In this document: positions 1 to 10,492 of the stretch, in pieces
Layout of the letters: the number at the start of each line of letters is the position of its first letter
How positions within the stretch are numbered: position 1 is the first letter of the stretch
NCBI GenBank assembly: GCA_033782935.1
Contig: JAWQEG010000524.1
Location: 1 to 64,000 of the forward strand
Direction of reading: 5' to 3'
Source: Petrolisthes cinctipes
Lineage: Eukaryota; Arthropoda; Malacostraca; Decapoda; Porcellanidae
Length of the DNA stretch: 64,000 bases
Position numbers and translations under genes: made by a program
The notes under the pieces: model-generated
Told to the model about the DNA's origin: nothing
Seen by the model: only the letters and a program-made list of their open reading frames with translations
The model's database searches: none

Positions 1-59
1 CTTGATTAAGTGATTCTCTGTTCAGAAGTTAAGGGATCCTGTGATGTAGTCAGAAGAAA

Positions 60-140
60 TTGGAGATAAATGAGTCCTTCAAATATTGCCACGAAACACC
101 AACTATTTGGAAGGAGCTTGTTTCGTGGCATGGTCAGGAG
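60..140. repeat. Short palindromic hairpin with CCACGAAAC core
   Basis: Two inverted segments (about 78-101 and 120-140) pair around a short loop: one reads TTGCCACGAAACA and the other TGTTTCGTGGCA. A related half-site (CATGGCATAGTTTGGAG) lies at 264-281. The same core recurs at several other places in the window, so this looks like a dispersed hairpin family rather than a gene feature. Confidence 0.6.
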
Positions 141-403
141 GAATTAGAAGCCACCAATTTTCATACACGATCACAGGGTCCTTAAGAGGGGTTGGTTCTT
201 GTGGGCGAATTGTAGTCTCCAAGAAAGCAGATCCCTTACTCGTGTACTGAGGGAGTCAATTTCATGGCATAGTTTGGAGAATTTGGTAGACTGGCTCCAA
301 TTCGACCAAAGCAAGATATGATATCCTTTAGATACATATGGCTTATAAAATCAAAATATACTATTAGAGATAGTTAATATAAGTAGAATTTAAGATGCAA
401 ATT

Positions 404-476
<73 letters not shown>

Positions 477-482
477 ACACAC
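404..482. repeat. (CT)n then (CA)n microsatellite
   Basis: Long uninterrupted CT dinucleotide run followed directly by a CA run. It sits in what should be an intron of the aminopeptidase gene that starts its in-window exons at 698. Confidence 0.95.
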
Positions 483-599
483 AAAAAGGTTCCAGCCTTA
501 CCCAAAGATCGGTCACTACGAGCTCTGAGCTCATTCCGGGAGGGTAAAAGTTGGTGAGCACGTGTCCAGGACGTGATCAAGACCGGGTGAAACAAACAA
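483..599. repeat. Unique-looking unit between two microsatellites
   Basis: About 115 bp of mixed-composition sequence, with a GAGCTCTGAGCTC palindrome, lies between a (CT)n(CA)n tract and a (CA)n(CATA)n tract. This arrangement is typical of short interspersed units that spread with flanking microsatellites. No tRNA A or B box was recognised. The intronic stretch holds no coding exon that I can see. Confidence 0.35.
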
Positions 600-630
<31 letters not shown>

Positions 631-644
631 TACATACATACATA
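600..644. repeat. (CA)n(CATA)n microsatellite
   Basis: CA dinucleotide run passing into CATA tetranucleotides just upstream of the first in-window aminopeptidase exon. Confidence 0.9.
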
Positions 645-697
645 ACTCCCACCCACCCTCTCTCTCTCATGCACCCTATCTTTACCATGTTCCCCAG

Positions 698-2302
698 GAG
701 GGCCAGTTCCCTCGTTGACGACCTACAGCGAGTGATGGGCCTTGACGCTCAGCTCACCTCACACCCCATCGTCCAACCCGTCAACCACCCAGACGAGATC
801 ACCGAGATATTTGACGTCATATCCTACAGTAAGGTGAGCATGTGTGGTATTATGGAGCTTTTTAGATTTTCTGAAGACACTATGGCCATCTAGTATGGGT
901 GTGTAAAAAGTCACAAACACAGCAACTTGCTCATTATAGTTTTTTTAATTATTATTATTATTTTATTTTTAGTCCCGAGTTCAGGCTGCAGTCCTCTGAC
1001 AACACCTAGAGTTATTGTAATGCCTGAAATATGCATCACCCTCACTTTGCCACCCATGATGATTTCCATGGCCTGAACATTATCCTGCAAATGTACTAAT
1101 CATTCGGGATATATTTTTCTATGCATCGTACAACTAAGAAGGGCAATGAAAGAACTGGGGTTTATCCTCTTGCTGTTAATAATTACTCTCGTTCATATCC
1201 AACTTTGTCCCTCCCCCCACCCAGGGTGCCTCTGTACTGCGCATGCTGGAGAACTTCCTCGGGAGCGAGAGGTTCCGTCAGGGGGTGAGTAACTTCCTGC
1301 GTCGCTACATCTACGCCAACGCTGTGACACGTGACCTGTGGCAAGAGCTGGAACAGGTTGCCCCACAAGGTCTGCCTAACATTGCCCGGGTCATGGATAC
1401 TTGGACCAGGCAGATGGGTTACCCTGTCCTACAAGTGTCTGTTTCCAAGAGTGATAAGGTGAGTGAGGAGGACAAGTATATAGAATAAAGTGTATATGGG
1501 TGGCACTTTACATCTCAGGAACTTCTTGTACCTATACTATATCCACTTTATTCTTCACAATCATTCATTCCAGGAACTTACTCATGCCTCTCATTCATTC
1601 CCTATTCACCCCCCTCATTCATTCGTCCATTTCATTCATGTATATAGTACCTCTAATGTTCAATCCTTTCCCTGGCCAGACCAAACTCGAGGTCCGTCAG
1701 AGTAGGTTCCTGAGTGACCCCCAGGCAGTGAGTGCAGACGACTCCCCTTCGGTTACCAATGGGACGTCCCAGTCACCTTCCTGTCTGACGTCACTCCTCG
1801 CCAGCAGATTTGGCTTCTCAGGGACATGGACAAGTGTGAGTTGGTTTGGCTCCTCTTCCTCTCTCTCTCTCTCTTAAGTTGGTTTGGCTGCTCTCACATG
1901 TCAACACCTCTCTCTCTCTCTCTCTCTCATTGTAGAATTGTTGCAGAATAACTATTAATTTACAGGTAAAGGTGACTGGTTATTCCTCATTTACTCTTTT
2001 TATACCGGCCACAGTGATGTTGAAGAAGCCAGCAGGGGCCCGTTGGATCAAGTTTAACGTGGATCAGTACGGCTACTACAGAGTTAACTATGAACCTGCC
2101 ATGTGGGAAGACCTCATCTCTGTCCTTCGTGAAAATCCGGAGGTCAGTTCAATATACTTCTTTTTTATTTATTTATTTTTTAGCCTTGCAAAAATATATA
2201 CCAGCACCCTCATTGCGTATATATAAAATATCTGTTCGTTCCTTCCTTTCCAACTGCAAACTCTCTCATAGTAAAAGATATATCCACCAAAAACTCCACC
2301 AA

Positions 2303-2345
<43 letters not shown>

Positions 2346-4832
2346 CCAGGCCCTGTTTCCCTCTCCCTTTATATATGTTTCTCTCAACCAACCAACCAAC
2401 ACCACCTTACACCTAGGCTCTGAACGCTACGGACCGAGGTAACCTTTTGGACGATGCCTTCTACCTCGCTGGTGCTGGTCTGCTGCCCTACCCGACAGTC
2501 CTCTCCCTTGTGGGTTACATGACGAAGGAAACACACTACATCCCCTGGACCACCGTCGCCAAACACCTCGATGAAATGGGACGTCTGCTGAGAAACACCA
2601 AAACCTATCCATACTTCAGGGTGAGCAAATAAAAATAATATTATATCCTCTTAGAAGAGAAATGAGTAGGCTAACTATATATGGCCATTTGCTCCTGACC
2701 AACCTGGCTGCCAAATTACCAAGCTATAATTCTAATCTACACATTGTATCTACCTATCTATCTACCTTCCTCTCTCCCTGGCTCATCAATCTATCTCGGT
2801 GTTACAGAAGTACATGGTGAACCTTGTAAGTGACCACGTGGAGGAGTTGGGATGGTCTGACACTGGTTCCCACTTGGAGAGGTGAGTAATATAATACACC
2901 AACACATCACCACCTCATCATTATAATACACCAGAATCTCAAATGTATCAATTATAGGCTTTACTGATGAGTCTAAACTTTGCCATATAATAGTTGCCCC
3001 TTCCAGTAAATAATAGTCCTTCCACTTCCTTCCACACAGATGCAATTATGGCATTATTCTTATTCTTATTCTTCTTATTATTATTATTTTTATTATCTAA
3101 GGCAATTAACATTTTTTTAACAGACGCAAAAGAATGGTACTCATGTTCCTGGCCTGCTCGAATGGGTATGAACCTTGCCTGGAGGGAGCTTATCAAAGGC
3201 TCTCCAATTGGACCAATGACTCGGCCTTCTACATCCCACCCAACACACGCTCACTCGTCTACAAGTTTGGCATGCGCAAGGCTGGTATGTATAGGTAGCC
3301 TGTTGCTTGGATTATCTTGTAAGGATCAGTTGCTCTAAATTTGTCATCTGTGTTATCCCCTTTAATTTATTTACCCCTGTTGCTTGAAATATCTTGTGAG
3401 AATCAGTTGCTTTAAGTTTGTCATATCTATATTACCCCCTTTGTTAATTAATTAATGTATTTATTTATTTATTTATCGCCTTTATTAATATACCCATGTT
3501 GGTGCTGTTGAAGGTGTGGAGGAGTGGGAAGTGATGCTGGACCGCTACGTCAAGGAAAACAACGCCCAGGAGAAGATTAAACTGGCAGCGGGTCTGGCCA
3601 GCACCAAGGAGGACTGGATTGCACAGAGGTAATGCATATAGAGGATTAGATCATATAAAGGTAGAATGACTTTGCAAGATTGGTGCCCTATAGAGGATTA
3701 GGTCGCACAGAGGTATATGTAGGGGAGGATTAGATCGTACAAAGGTAGTATAGGAGGAATGTAGTATCATATTGAGGATTGGATCAGACATAAGTGGAAA
3801 AGATTATGACCAATACCACTAACAAAAACACTCCAACCCCTCTCCTTCCTCCTTCTTCCCCCCACCCCCACCAACAACACCAGATTCCTGCGTCTTGCTG
3901 CCAACGAGAGTATAGTGAGAGGCCAAGACTACTTTTCTGCCCTCAACAACTTGGCCAAGAATCCCTGGAACACGCACATGGTCTGGAACTACGTCAAGTG
4001 AGTTATAAATTTATGTTGCCTTTAAGTTTTTATTCAAGATGCGTGACGACATCTCTTGGAATATATTGACTTTAGGCAGAAGAGTCGTGAACAGTTATTT
4101 GACTTCCAGAGCAAACCACACAAATATTTAAATATTTATACAAGCGTCAGAAACATAATGATGTCTTGACACACATAAAGACATTTATTTATCTATTTAA
4201 ATATGTGTGAGTGAGTATGGTGGGTGACTGCAATGAAGCTATGAGTGAATTGCAGTGTGTGAATACTTGAGTGAGTGGCCAGGGTGAGTTACTGCAGTGA
4301 AGTTGACTAACCTGACCTGACCTGATGTGTGTGTGCGTGTTGCAGATCACACTGGATGGAGTTGGTGGCTCGTTTCAGCCTCAACAACAGATATCTGGGT
4401 CGCATGGTTAAGTATGTGTCCACCCGCTTTACCTCGCCCGCTGCCCTCAGTGACGTGAGTACTCGATCGTGCACACTGTGAATTAATGATTGTTATTAAC
4501 TTGACACGATATAATTAAGGGAATCGTTATTTTTATTTGGGGTGGGGGGGAATTACTGATTTTTGCAAACTTAGGAAAGAAACAGACAAGCTCGGTGTTA
4601 GAAAAATTGATATCTCTCTCTCATTCTCACCACACCCCCATCCAACCCATCCCATCCTCTCGTACACACACAGATCCAAGAGTTCTTCGCGAGGTACCCA
4701 GAGGCTGGCTCCGGTTCGAGGGCGAGACAGCAGGCCCTGGAAGAGGTGGAGACGAACATCAGATGGATTGACAACCACGCAGACCTCTTACACTCATGGT
4801 TCCTCAAGCAGCAGCAGCAGGCCAACCAGTAA
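698..4832 (+). CDS. M1-family aminopeptidase N-like, 3' part of gene (11 exons)
   Basis: Zinc metallopeptidase that removes N-terminal residues from peptides; family members are usually membrane-anchored ectoenzymes. Exons by GT/AG and phase: 698-833, 1225-1458, 1680-1835, 2015-2142, 2417-2620, 2808-2881, 3124-3284, 3514-3628, 3884-3997, 4346-4454, 4674-4832 (TAA). The first exon pair gives FDVISYSKGASVLRML, which carries the Tyr that stabilises the transition state in M1 enzymes. The HEXXH zinc site must lie left of the window. From 2015 on the exons encode the helical ERAP1-type C-terminal domain (motif WIKFNVDQYGYYRVNY). The protein ends in a Gln-rich tail (QQQQANQ). Odd point: exon 1680-1835 needs a 1-bp frame change near 1744-1748, because VRQSRFLSDPQ and FGYQWDVPVTF lie in different frames. 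That is either a real frameshift or a homopolymer error. All other junctions close in frame. An AATAAA lies at 4855-4860. The family call is firm; which paralogue is unknown. Confidence 0.9.
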
Positions 4833-5569
4833 CAACACCATCACTACACCAATTAATAAACTGTCCAACTACACCTATACGAAGGAAAAAACGCACATTG
4901 TCCAACTAACACGGCTACAACCAGGCCAAACATCATCCCCCTTTTGGTACTTGAGTGAAGCCTGGGCCTCCTTCTAGTATGCATTATGCCTATTATTCCT
5001 AGATAACCCCCCCCCCCCCATGCACAGCCCCAGGTCTTGCATAACACAGTTTTAAAGTACTGTATTAAAAAACAGTCTTAATTTATTCACTGATTAGGAT
5101 ATATATCAGTCCATCGTGGGCCTCAATCCCAGACTACCTGGTCCCGGTACTGGAGACTAGAATATTGCAGTAAGTGAGGGTATATGCATGTCTAATGAAT
5201 GTTGTGTTTGAAAGATAATTGTATGCTTGTGTATGTGTGGAAATATATCTGTATACGTCAATACCTATAATATGACACTGTTCCCACATTTAGATTATAT
5301 GCAAGAACTCACTATGTTCATCCTCAGTATATAAAACTGGGAGATCAAACAAACACTGGACCCACGGAAATTCATGCATAAAATTAACGCTCCCTGTAAA
5401 CTTGTAAAGGAATGCATATCAGTAAATAGGGTATAATGTGTAAATATTTCTTTTAACAACACTGTAACAATGTAGTGTGAATATTTGTGAATATTTAAAT
5501 CAATTATGAGAAATTTGCATATGTGTGAGGAGGATAAGGAAAATTAGTTTCGTAGTATCAGGGAAAATT
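4833..5569. other. 3' UTR of the aminopeptidase and AT-rich intergenic DNA
   Basis: The first stretch, with AATAAA at 4855-4860 and a C-run near 5010, is probably the 3' untranslated region. The rest is AT-rich sequence without convincing coding exons. Confidence 0.5.
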
Positions 5570-6035
5570 TTAATTGTATTTTATAAGTACTCAATATTTT
5601 ATCTTTAGATTATTATAGTTTCGAGAGAAGGTTATTGTTAGAGTATATAAATGCCTTAATAGTAGAAAAACTACATAGGCTAGTTACATTAAAATTTAAA
5701 TCTTGTACAACATTAACTTGTGCATCTTATGTCAAGGACTGTACACATGAATCATTAATTCTATGTAAGAAAGATTTGTTTAATGATAAATTACGGTTAC
5801 TTAAAGGCATAAAATAGAATGTTATGTATATAATAGCAAATACATTGATGAGTAATGAAATTGAGTGTGAATTAATACTGTCCCGAGAGTGAGACACACA
5901 AACCTGGGACTAAGACCAAAACAAAACAGCTGTCATGGAGGAAACAACAGGTAACCCGGCTTCCACACATTTAACTTCAAAAATAACCATAACAACAAGT
6001 CATTATCCACCTAGATGATAAGGTAAGTGTCAATT
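5570..6035 (+). repeat. Segmental repeat, inverted copy of 14535-14925
   Basis: This block reappears in reverse complement at 14535-14925. The best-conserved core is 5870-6030 (shared words include CATGGAGGAAACAACAG and AACAACAAGTCATTA); similarity fades to roughly 70% by eye towards 5570. The second copy abuts the MARVEL gene on its 3' side. Whether this is a transposon or a duplicated UTR/flank cannot be decided from two copies. Confidence 0.7.
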
Positions 6036-6114
6036 GAGATTATTATGTGTGCGTTTGATGTATTATAAGCCTAATTAGACTCCATAATATGTAAATTAAC
6101 CCCATGGAGCCTCC

Positions 6115-6300
6115 TTGATTCCTCCAAATTATGTCAGGAAACAGGACCAGATGAACAAAAACATAAGGAATTATTTTCTTGGTGAACTGGGAGGTCTCTT
6201 ATTCCTCTAAACTATGCCACGAAAGAGATCCCCCATAAGTGCCATGCAAAGTGTTTGTTTCGTGGCTTAGTGTGGAGGAATCCGAGACTTTCCATTTCAA
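6115..6300. repeat. Hairpin-core repeats (CCTCCAAACTATGCCACGAAA type)
   Basis: GATTCCTCCAAATTATGTC at 6118-6136, ATTCCTCTAAACTATGCCACG at 6200-6220 and an inverted TTTCGTGGCTTAGTGTGGAGG near 6258-6278 form overlapping palindromes. They belong to the dispersed hairpin family also seen at 60-140, 8431-8608, 38740, 57518-57695 and 62840-62930. Confidence 0.55.
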
Positions 6301-6307
6301 CAATAAG

Positions 6308-6653
6308 AGAATATTCGGTATTTATTGAAAGAATTACCGTTTTGCAGCAGTGTTGCCAGATCCGGCTGGGTCCCAGTATTTTGCCCCAGTCATTAATTGT
6401 ATTTTATCACGATTATTTCCCGGTAGTTTGCCCAGGTTAGGTCCCGGTAGTCTGATGCGGTCTAGGTTAGGTTAGGTAAGGTCAGGCTAATTTCAAAATG
6501 CCCCATTGGTATATACCCTATCTTGGAAATGGGGCATTTGCGGAGGAAATGCCATAGAATAAAATAGTCTTAGAATGGTCTAAATAAGTGGGTAATGAAG
6601 GTAGAAAAACCGTACGTAATAACGGTAATTCTTTCAATATTTACCGAATATTC
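6308..6653 (+). mobile_element. MITE with about 30-bp terminal inverted repeats (CCGGTAG family, copy 1)
   Basis: The left end reads GAATATTCGGTATTTATTG and the right end is its inverted counterpart CAATATTTACCGAATATTC. The body starts TGTTGCCAGATCCGGCTGGG and contains several units of the type TCCCGGTAGTTTGCCCAGG, then a GGTTAGGTAAGGTCAGG stretch and a GCCCCATT...AATGGGGC palindrome. It has no coding capacity. Related copies are at 13791-14000, 34813-35142, 35617-35940 and 36058-36392. Confidence 0.8.
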
Positions 6654-6732
6654 TTTAAGGTAGGCGTAATTTGGCATCCGTAAATGGTAACTTGATGACA
6701 AAGTAAGAATGGTAGTGATGGAGGGTGATATG

Positions 6733-7320
6733 AGGGGTAGACAGGTCAGGATCACTGGGGAGGATTATGAAGGGTAGAAGTGTGAGTATGGAAGTAAAAA
6801 GGGGACTGAGGAATAGTATAATCCTGCCAACACTGACATATGCGTCGGAGACATGGACATGGAGTAGGGCTCATCAGTCTAGAATAGGTGCTGTGGAAAT
6901 GAGTTACTTGAGAGGAGCATGTGGGGTGTCTAGGTGGGATGGAGAAAGAAATGAGAGTGTATAATTATGAGAGATGTGGTATGAGTGAGAAGGCAATTGG
7001 TATTGAATGTGGAGTGGTTGAGAGAGTGAAGTGTGATACATTGAGATGGTTTGGACATGTAGAGAGAATGCAAGGTGAGGAGTTTGTAAAGAAGGTGTAT
7101 GGAAGTGAAGTTGTGGGACCTGGCGTGAGAGGCAGACCTCCGGTTAGATGGCAGAACAGAGTGAAAGAGTATGTAAAGGAGAGAAACATGAGGGGTAGAG
7201 GAGGGCTTGACCAAGTAAGGAGGGAGTGTTGGAACAGGGAGAACTGGAGGCACTTCTGCCGTGGCCATCCCCTTTGGGGGAGTTCCCGGAGGGAATGAGG
7301 CGTCAGAGCTATAGATAGAT
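6733..7320 (+). mobile_element. 5'-truncated RTE-type LINE fragment
   Basis: The sequence matches the last ~590 bp of the LINE copy at 53328-56711: the segments encoding ETWTWSRAHQSRIGAVEMSY, LRWFGHVERMQ and RPPVRWQNRVKEY, then the AGCTATAGATAGATAG tail. A 4-bp insertion near 6961 breaks the frame. It is a dead 3' stub, as left by incomplete reverse transcription. Confidence 0.88.
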
Positions 7321-7819
7321 AGTTATTTATTCACTTATCATAACAGTAATTTAATAGTATTTACAAAGTATTTAGACTTATTAAATTATTTTTACAGTTA
7401 TTTATTCATTAATTTTTAGTCTTCTGTGGTAAATGTAATGAAATCAAAGACAAATTTCACCAAGAATTTACACAACTAGGTCTAATGTTTATTCTGCAGC
7501 TTATAAATACTGTACCTCTATTGTACAGTATTACTAAAGACGTTCTGTTCGTTATAAACAAAAAATTGTCGGGGATATATCTTGCATAGTTTGGAGGAAT
7601 CATTAGCTTGTATTGTGCTCATATAATAATATCCCAAAAATACTATAGGTGGTGGTTGTTGTTGCTGAAGTTCCTCAATAATATACTTTTTTTAAGAAAA
7701 TTTCTCTTCATTGCTCAGTTCCTATTATTTTCCAATGTGAATTTAGCAATGAAACTCCTTTTCCCAGAAGTAGTTGTTTAATAATACGACCATATTCATT
7801 CTTACTCTCCATTCCCAAG
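7321..7819. other. AT-rich intergenic stretch
   Basis: No exon seen. It contains one half-site of the dispersed hairpin core (CATAGTTTGGAGGAATCATT, 7585-7604). Confidence 0.5.
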
Positions 7820-8408
7820 TACAAAGGCCATTCGTGGAAGGACTATAACTGGAACCTTTCGTCTGACTTCCACCGAGAGCTTTATAGTGGATGCTAGTGG
7901 TAGAATGGTCACCAAAATGTATGGTAAGTTATGCTGTATTTTAACAAGTATATAAATATAATCCTTGGATTTATTCTGTTATACTGTATTGAAGGTAGTA
8001 TTACCAGATGGTATACTGGTATATCCTCAATATAAACTATAAGTGTACTGTACAGTATACTCTTTGGTGCCATAATTGAAGTAATATATTGAAGGTGTGT
8101 CTTCTGCATAAACTTTTGCTGTAGGTTGTGGCTATGATGAATGGCTGAGATGATTATGTGGCCAGCAGTTAGTGAATAATTATTGTCAATAGTTTTTTTT
8201 ATTTTTTTTTATGCTACATTATAGATACCAAAATTCAGAAGTGGAGGAGCCTATACTGACATCTAACTTGTACTGTTTCTTCACTTTTTGAAATACAACA
8301 GATCCCAAGACTCAGAAGTGGAACTCCAGTGTGAAGGATCAAGACAAGTTGGTGACTGTCCTGTTCCCCCTTCACCCACCTGTCTGCATTGGTCCAATCC
8401 CAGATTAA
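7820..8408 (+). pseudogene. Two-exon gene relic or partial gene, family not recognised
   Basis: Two segments behave like exons. 7820-7923 has an AG acceptor before it and a GTAAGT donor after it and encodes TGTFRLTSTESFIVDASGR...MVTKMY. 8302-8408 follows an AACAG acceptor in matching phase, continues DPKTQKWNSSVKDQDKLVTV, then stops at TAA 8406-8408. A decayed copy of the start of the second exon sits 80 bp upstream (8222-8250, ATACCAAAATTCAGAAGTGG versus ATCCCAAGACTCAGAAGTGG). No start codon or further exons were found. It may be a pseudogene or the 3' end of a gene whose other exons I did not see. No function is assigned. Confidence 0.4.
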
Positions 8409-8430
8409 TACCATAGGTAACTGTTAACTC

Positions 8431-8608
8431 TTAGGCCTGTAGTTTTGAAAGAATTAAGGGCCCTTACTGGAGCTCTATGAATCCTCCAAAATAATTCAGG
8501 CCACAGAACCCTTAAGTATTTCTAATAGGGAATCTGTTGCCTGAAGTAGTTTGGAGAATTCATAGAGCTCCAGTAAGGACCCTTACATTTTTTAAAACAA
8601 CGGGCCTT
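8431..8608. mobile_element. 178-bp foldback element
   Basis: Arms of about 60 bp (8431-8492 and 8549-8608) are nearly perfect inverted repeats, sharing TTACTGGAGCTCTATGAAT and its complement. The inner part carries the CCTCCAAA...TTTGGAG core of the dispersed hairpin family. It is non-coding. Confidence 0.75.
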
Positions 8609-8963
8609 AGTCCTTGGATGATGATAGTGTTACTTGCCTCTCAAGCCCATGGTGGCTATATTCCTTGGATTGGGAAGGAGTTAAGGATAACCCCCTTCTC
8701 CAAGAGGCAAACCAGTTTTATATATAATTATCTTTGATGCAAAACTCAGGTTGTATTGTAAGGGAAGGACAATAGAAAAAAAATTCAAATAAATTATGCT
8801 TATATTTATTTATAATGATACTTCACAACAAAATAATCCTCATACATGGTTTCCTATAATTCATTACTTTACCATATTTTTAATGAGTGGCACACAAAAA
8901 AGCAAGTTCCTCTTATATTCTTTTGACTAATAATTCAAACCATTCGGGTTTAATATCTGTCGC

Positions 8964-10144
8964 TCAACATGACTTGCTGGAAGTAGAAGATTCCTCCAAT
9001 GCCAAGTCCAGAACTGGGTCTCTCCATCCTTTGCTGCTGGTTATTGCATCACTTCACCTATACACAGAACAGGAGTGTCAAGGCCAGTCCACACAATCGA
9101 GCAGTGTTCAGCGAAAGAGGAGAGCTGCTCCACCTCTGTCCTCAAGCTGATGCTACTTTGTCCTCCTTCTGGGGGTCTGTAAATTTTTTTATAGATAATT
9201 ATATAAATTACTGTACCTACAGAAGCAATAACAACTAAAGGCCATAAAACCTACATTAATGAGAAACCCAAATTTGGCAACACCTATAAGCAAAATTGAG
9301 TTCCGCTTGGACCGGACAGTCACTATACTGTCACAATCTCACTTCAGTCTCTCCAAAGCTGTGATGAAGAATGGATTTGTTGATACTATGAATATATGTA
9401 TTTATAGCTCTGAGGCCTTGCTCCTCTGGGAACCCCACCCTCCCCAAGGGAGTGACAATGACAGAAGTCTCCAGTATTCCCAGCTTGCTTGGTCAAGCCC
9501 TCCCCTTTCATTCACATTCCTCTACCCTGATCACCCACCTGACTGGTGGTCTGCATCTTATTCCAAGTTCCTCCACCACAGGGAAAACTGGAGATACTTC
9601 TGCCATGGCCACCCCCTTGGGGGAGTTCCAAGAGGGAACGAGACATCAGAGCCATAGATAGATACTTCCTCCATCCTTTCACCTTCCAATAATATCTCAT
9701 ACTTTGTCACACTTCACCCTACAGGGTATTGCAAAAATCAATCACTTCCACCTCTGCCTTCTCAAAGACCATCAACTTTAGTTTACTTTTACATACACCC
9801 TGAAACTCATTCACCACATTCTGCCCTTCCATCTGCAAACAAGTTTGTCACCAAGGAATACCTTACTCTATTCAGACTCGGCCTCGCACCCAGACCACCC
9901 ATTCTTGCCTTCATCTCTCTCATATATCCATCAATAAAACTACTGTATTGAAAAGCTGTACTCACCTTGGAAAGTATTAAAGTTATTGTTGTGCAGATGG
10001 CCTCCGCCCCACAAGTATCAATGTTGATGAATAAAGTTTGTGTGTAAAATGGCTCTATATTTCCAGTACCAAACCAAATCCATGAGCTGTATTGAATCTT
10101 GGACACCAGACTGAGATCCAAGGCACCCACATATCCAGCCACAC
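8964..10144 (-). CDS. 3' exons of an unidentified gene (partial)
   Basis: Segments on the minus strand look like exons. 9966-10144 has a TTTGCAG acceptor and a GTGAGT donor and encodes 59 residues including SSWIWFGTGNIEPFYTQTLF and a hydrophobic end. 9058-9176 has a TTACAG acceptor and encodes LRTEVEQLSSFAEHCSIVW. It is followed either by an in-frame stop just beyond 9058 (CIGEVMQ) or, after a very short 44-nt intron, by 8964-9013 (LALEESSTSSKSC, stop). Phases of the first two segments do not match, so an exon between them is missing; RTE scars occupy that intron. No family was recognised; the 60-residue exon has hydrophobic stretches that could be membrane segments. Treat it as evidence for a gene, not as a finished model. 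Confidence 0.4.
9403..9950 (-). mobile_element. Decayed RTE LINE fragments inside the intron of the minus-strand gene
   Basis: In reverse complement, 9403-9555 matches the LINE 3' end (GLDQVRRECWNRENWRHFCR-like and the AGCTATA tail). 9665-9950 matches the reverse transcriptase part (DGYMREMKARMGGLG and NLFADG, cf. DGCMREVKAKVNGLG and SLFADD at 55720-55820). Many stops and shifts are present; the copy is dead. Confidence 0.75.
9577..9668 (+). mobile_element. RTE LINE 3'-end stub in opposite orientation
   Basis: GAAAACTGGAGATACTTCTG, CCCCCTTGGGGGAGTTCC and a terminal ATAGATAGATA match the last ~90 bp of the RTE family, but on the plus strand, between two minus-strand pieces of the same family. 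This points to an inversion or to independent insertions. Confidence 0.7.
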
Positions 10145-10492
10145 CTGCAAACAGCAAACATATAATTATACTGTATAACCATACATAAGAAATTCTTGAT
10201 ACGTTACAATATATAGGTGGTCAATATCTAATATATTAAAGTATACAGTAGGTTCGCCGTTAAGAAATCGCCTAGTATGAACACATCTTTATATGGGGAA
10301 AAATACTTGTGGCGGCCACTGCCTCACACTGACAATTTACAGAGATCTTGTATGCCAATATGCAGGGTACAGTTCAATTATTGGTAATTGTAATTTGATT
10401 ACGAGTCACAGTAGCCATGAATATAAGTTCCTATCAAAGAAATAGTACAGTAGTACAAAAGCACACTAGAAGTGAGAGATGGGGTCCAAGGC

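Noticed and set aside
8887..9150. Plus-strand ORF of 87 residues
   Set aside because: The opposite strand gives a better exon-like reading with splice signals.
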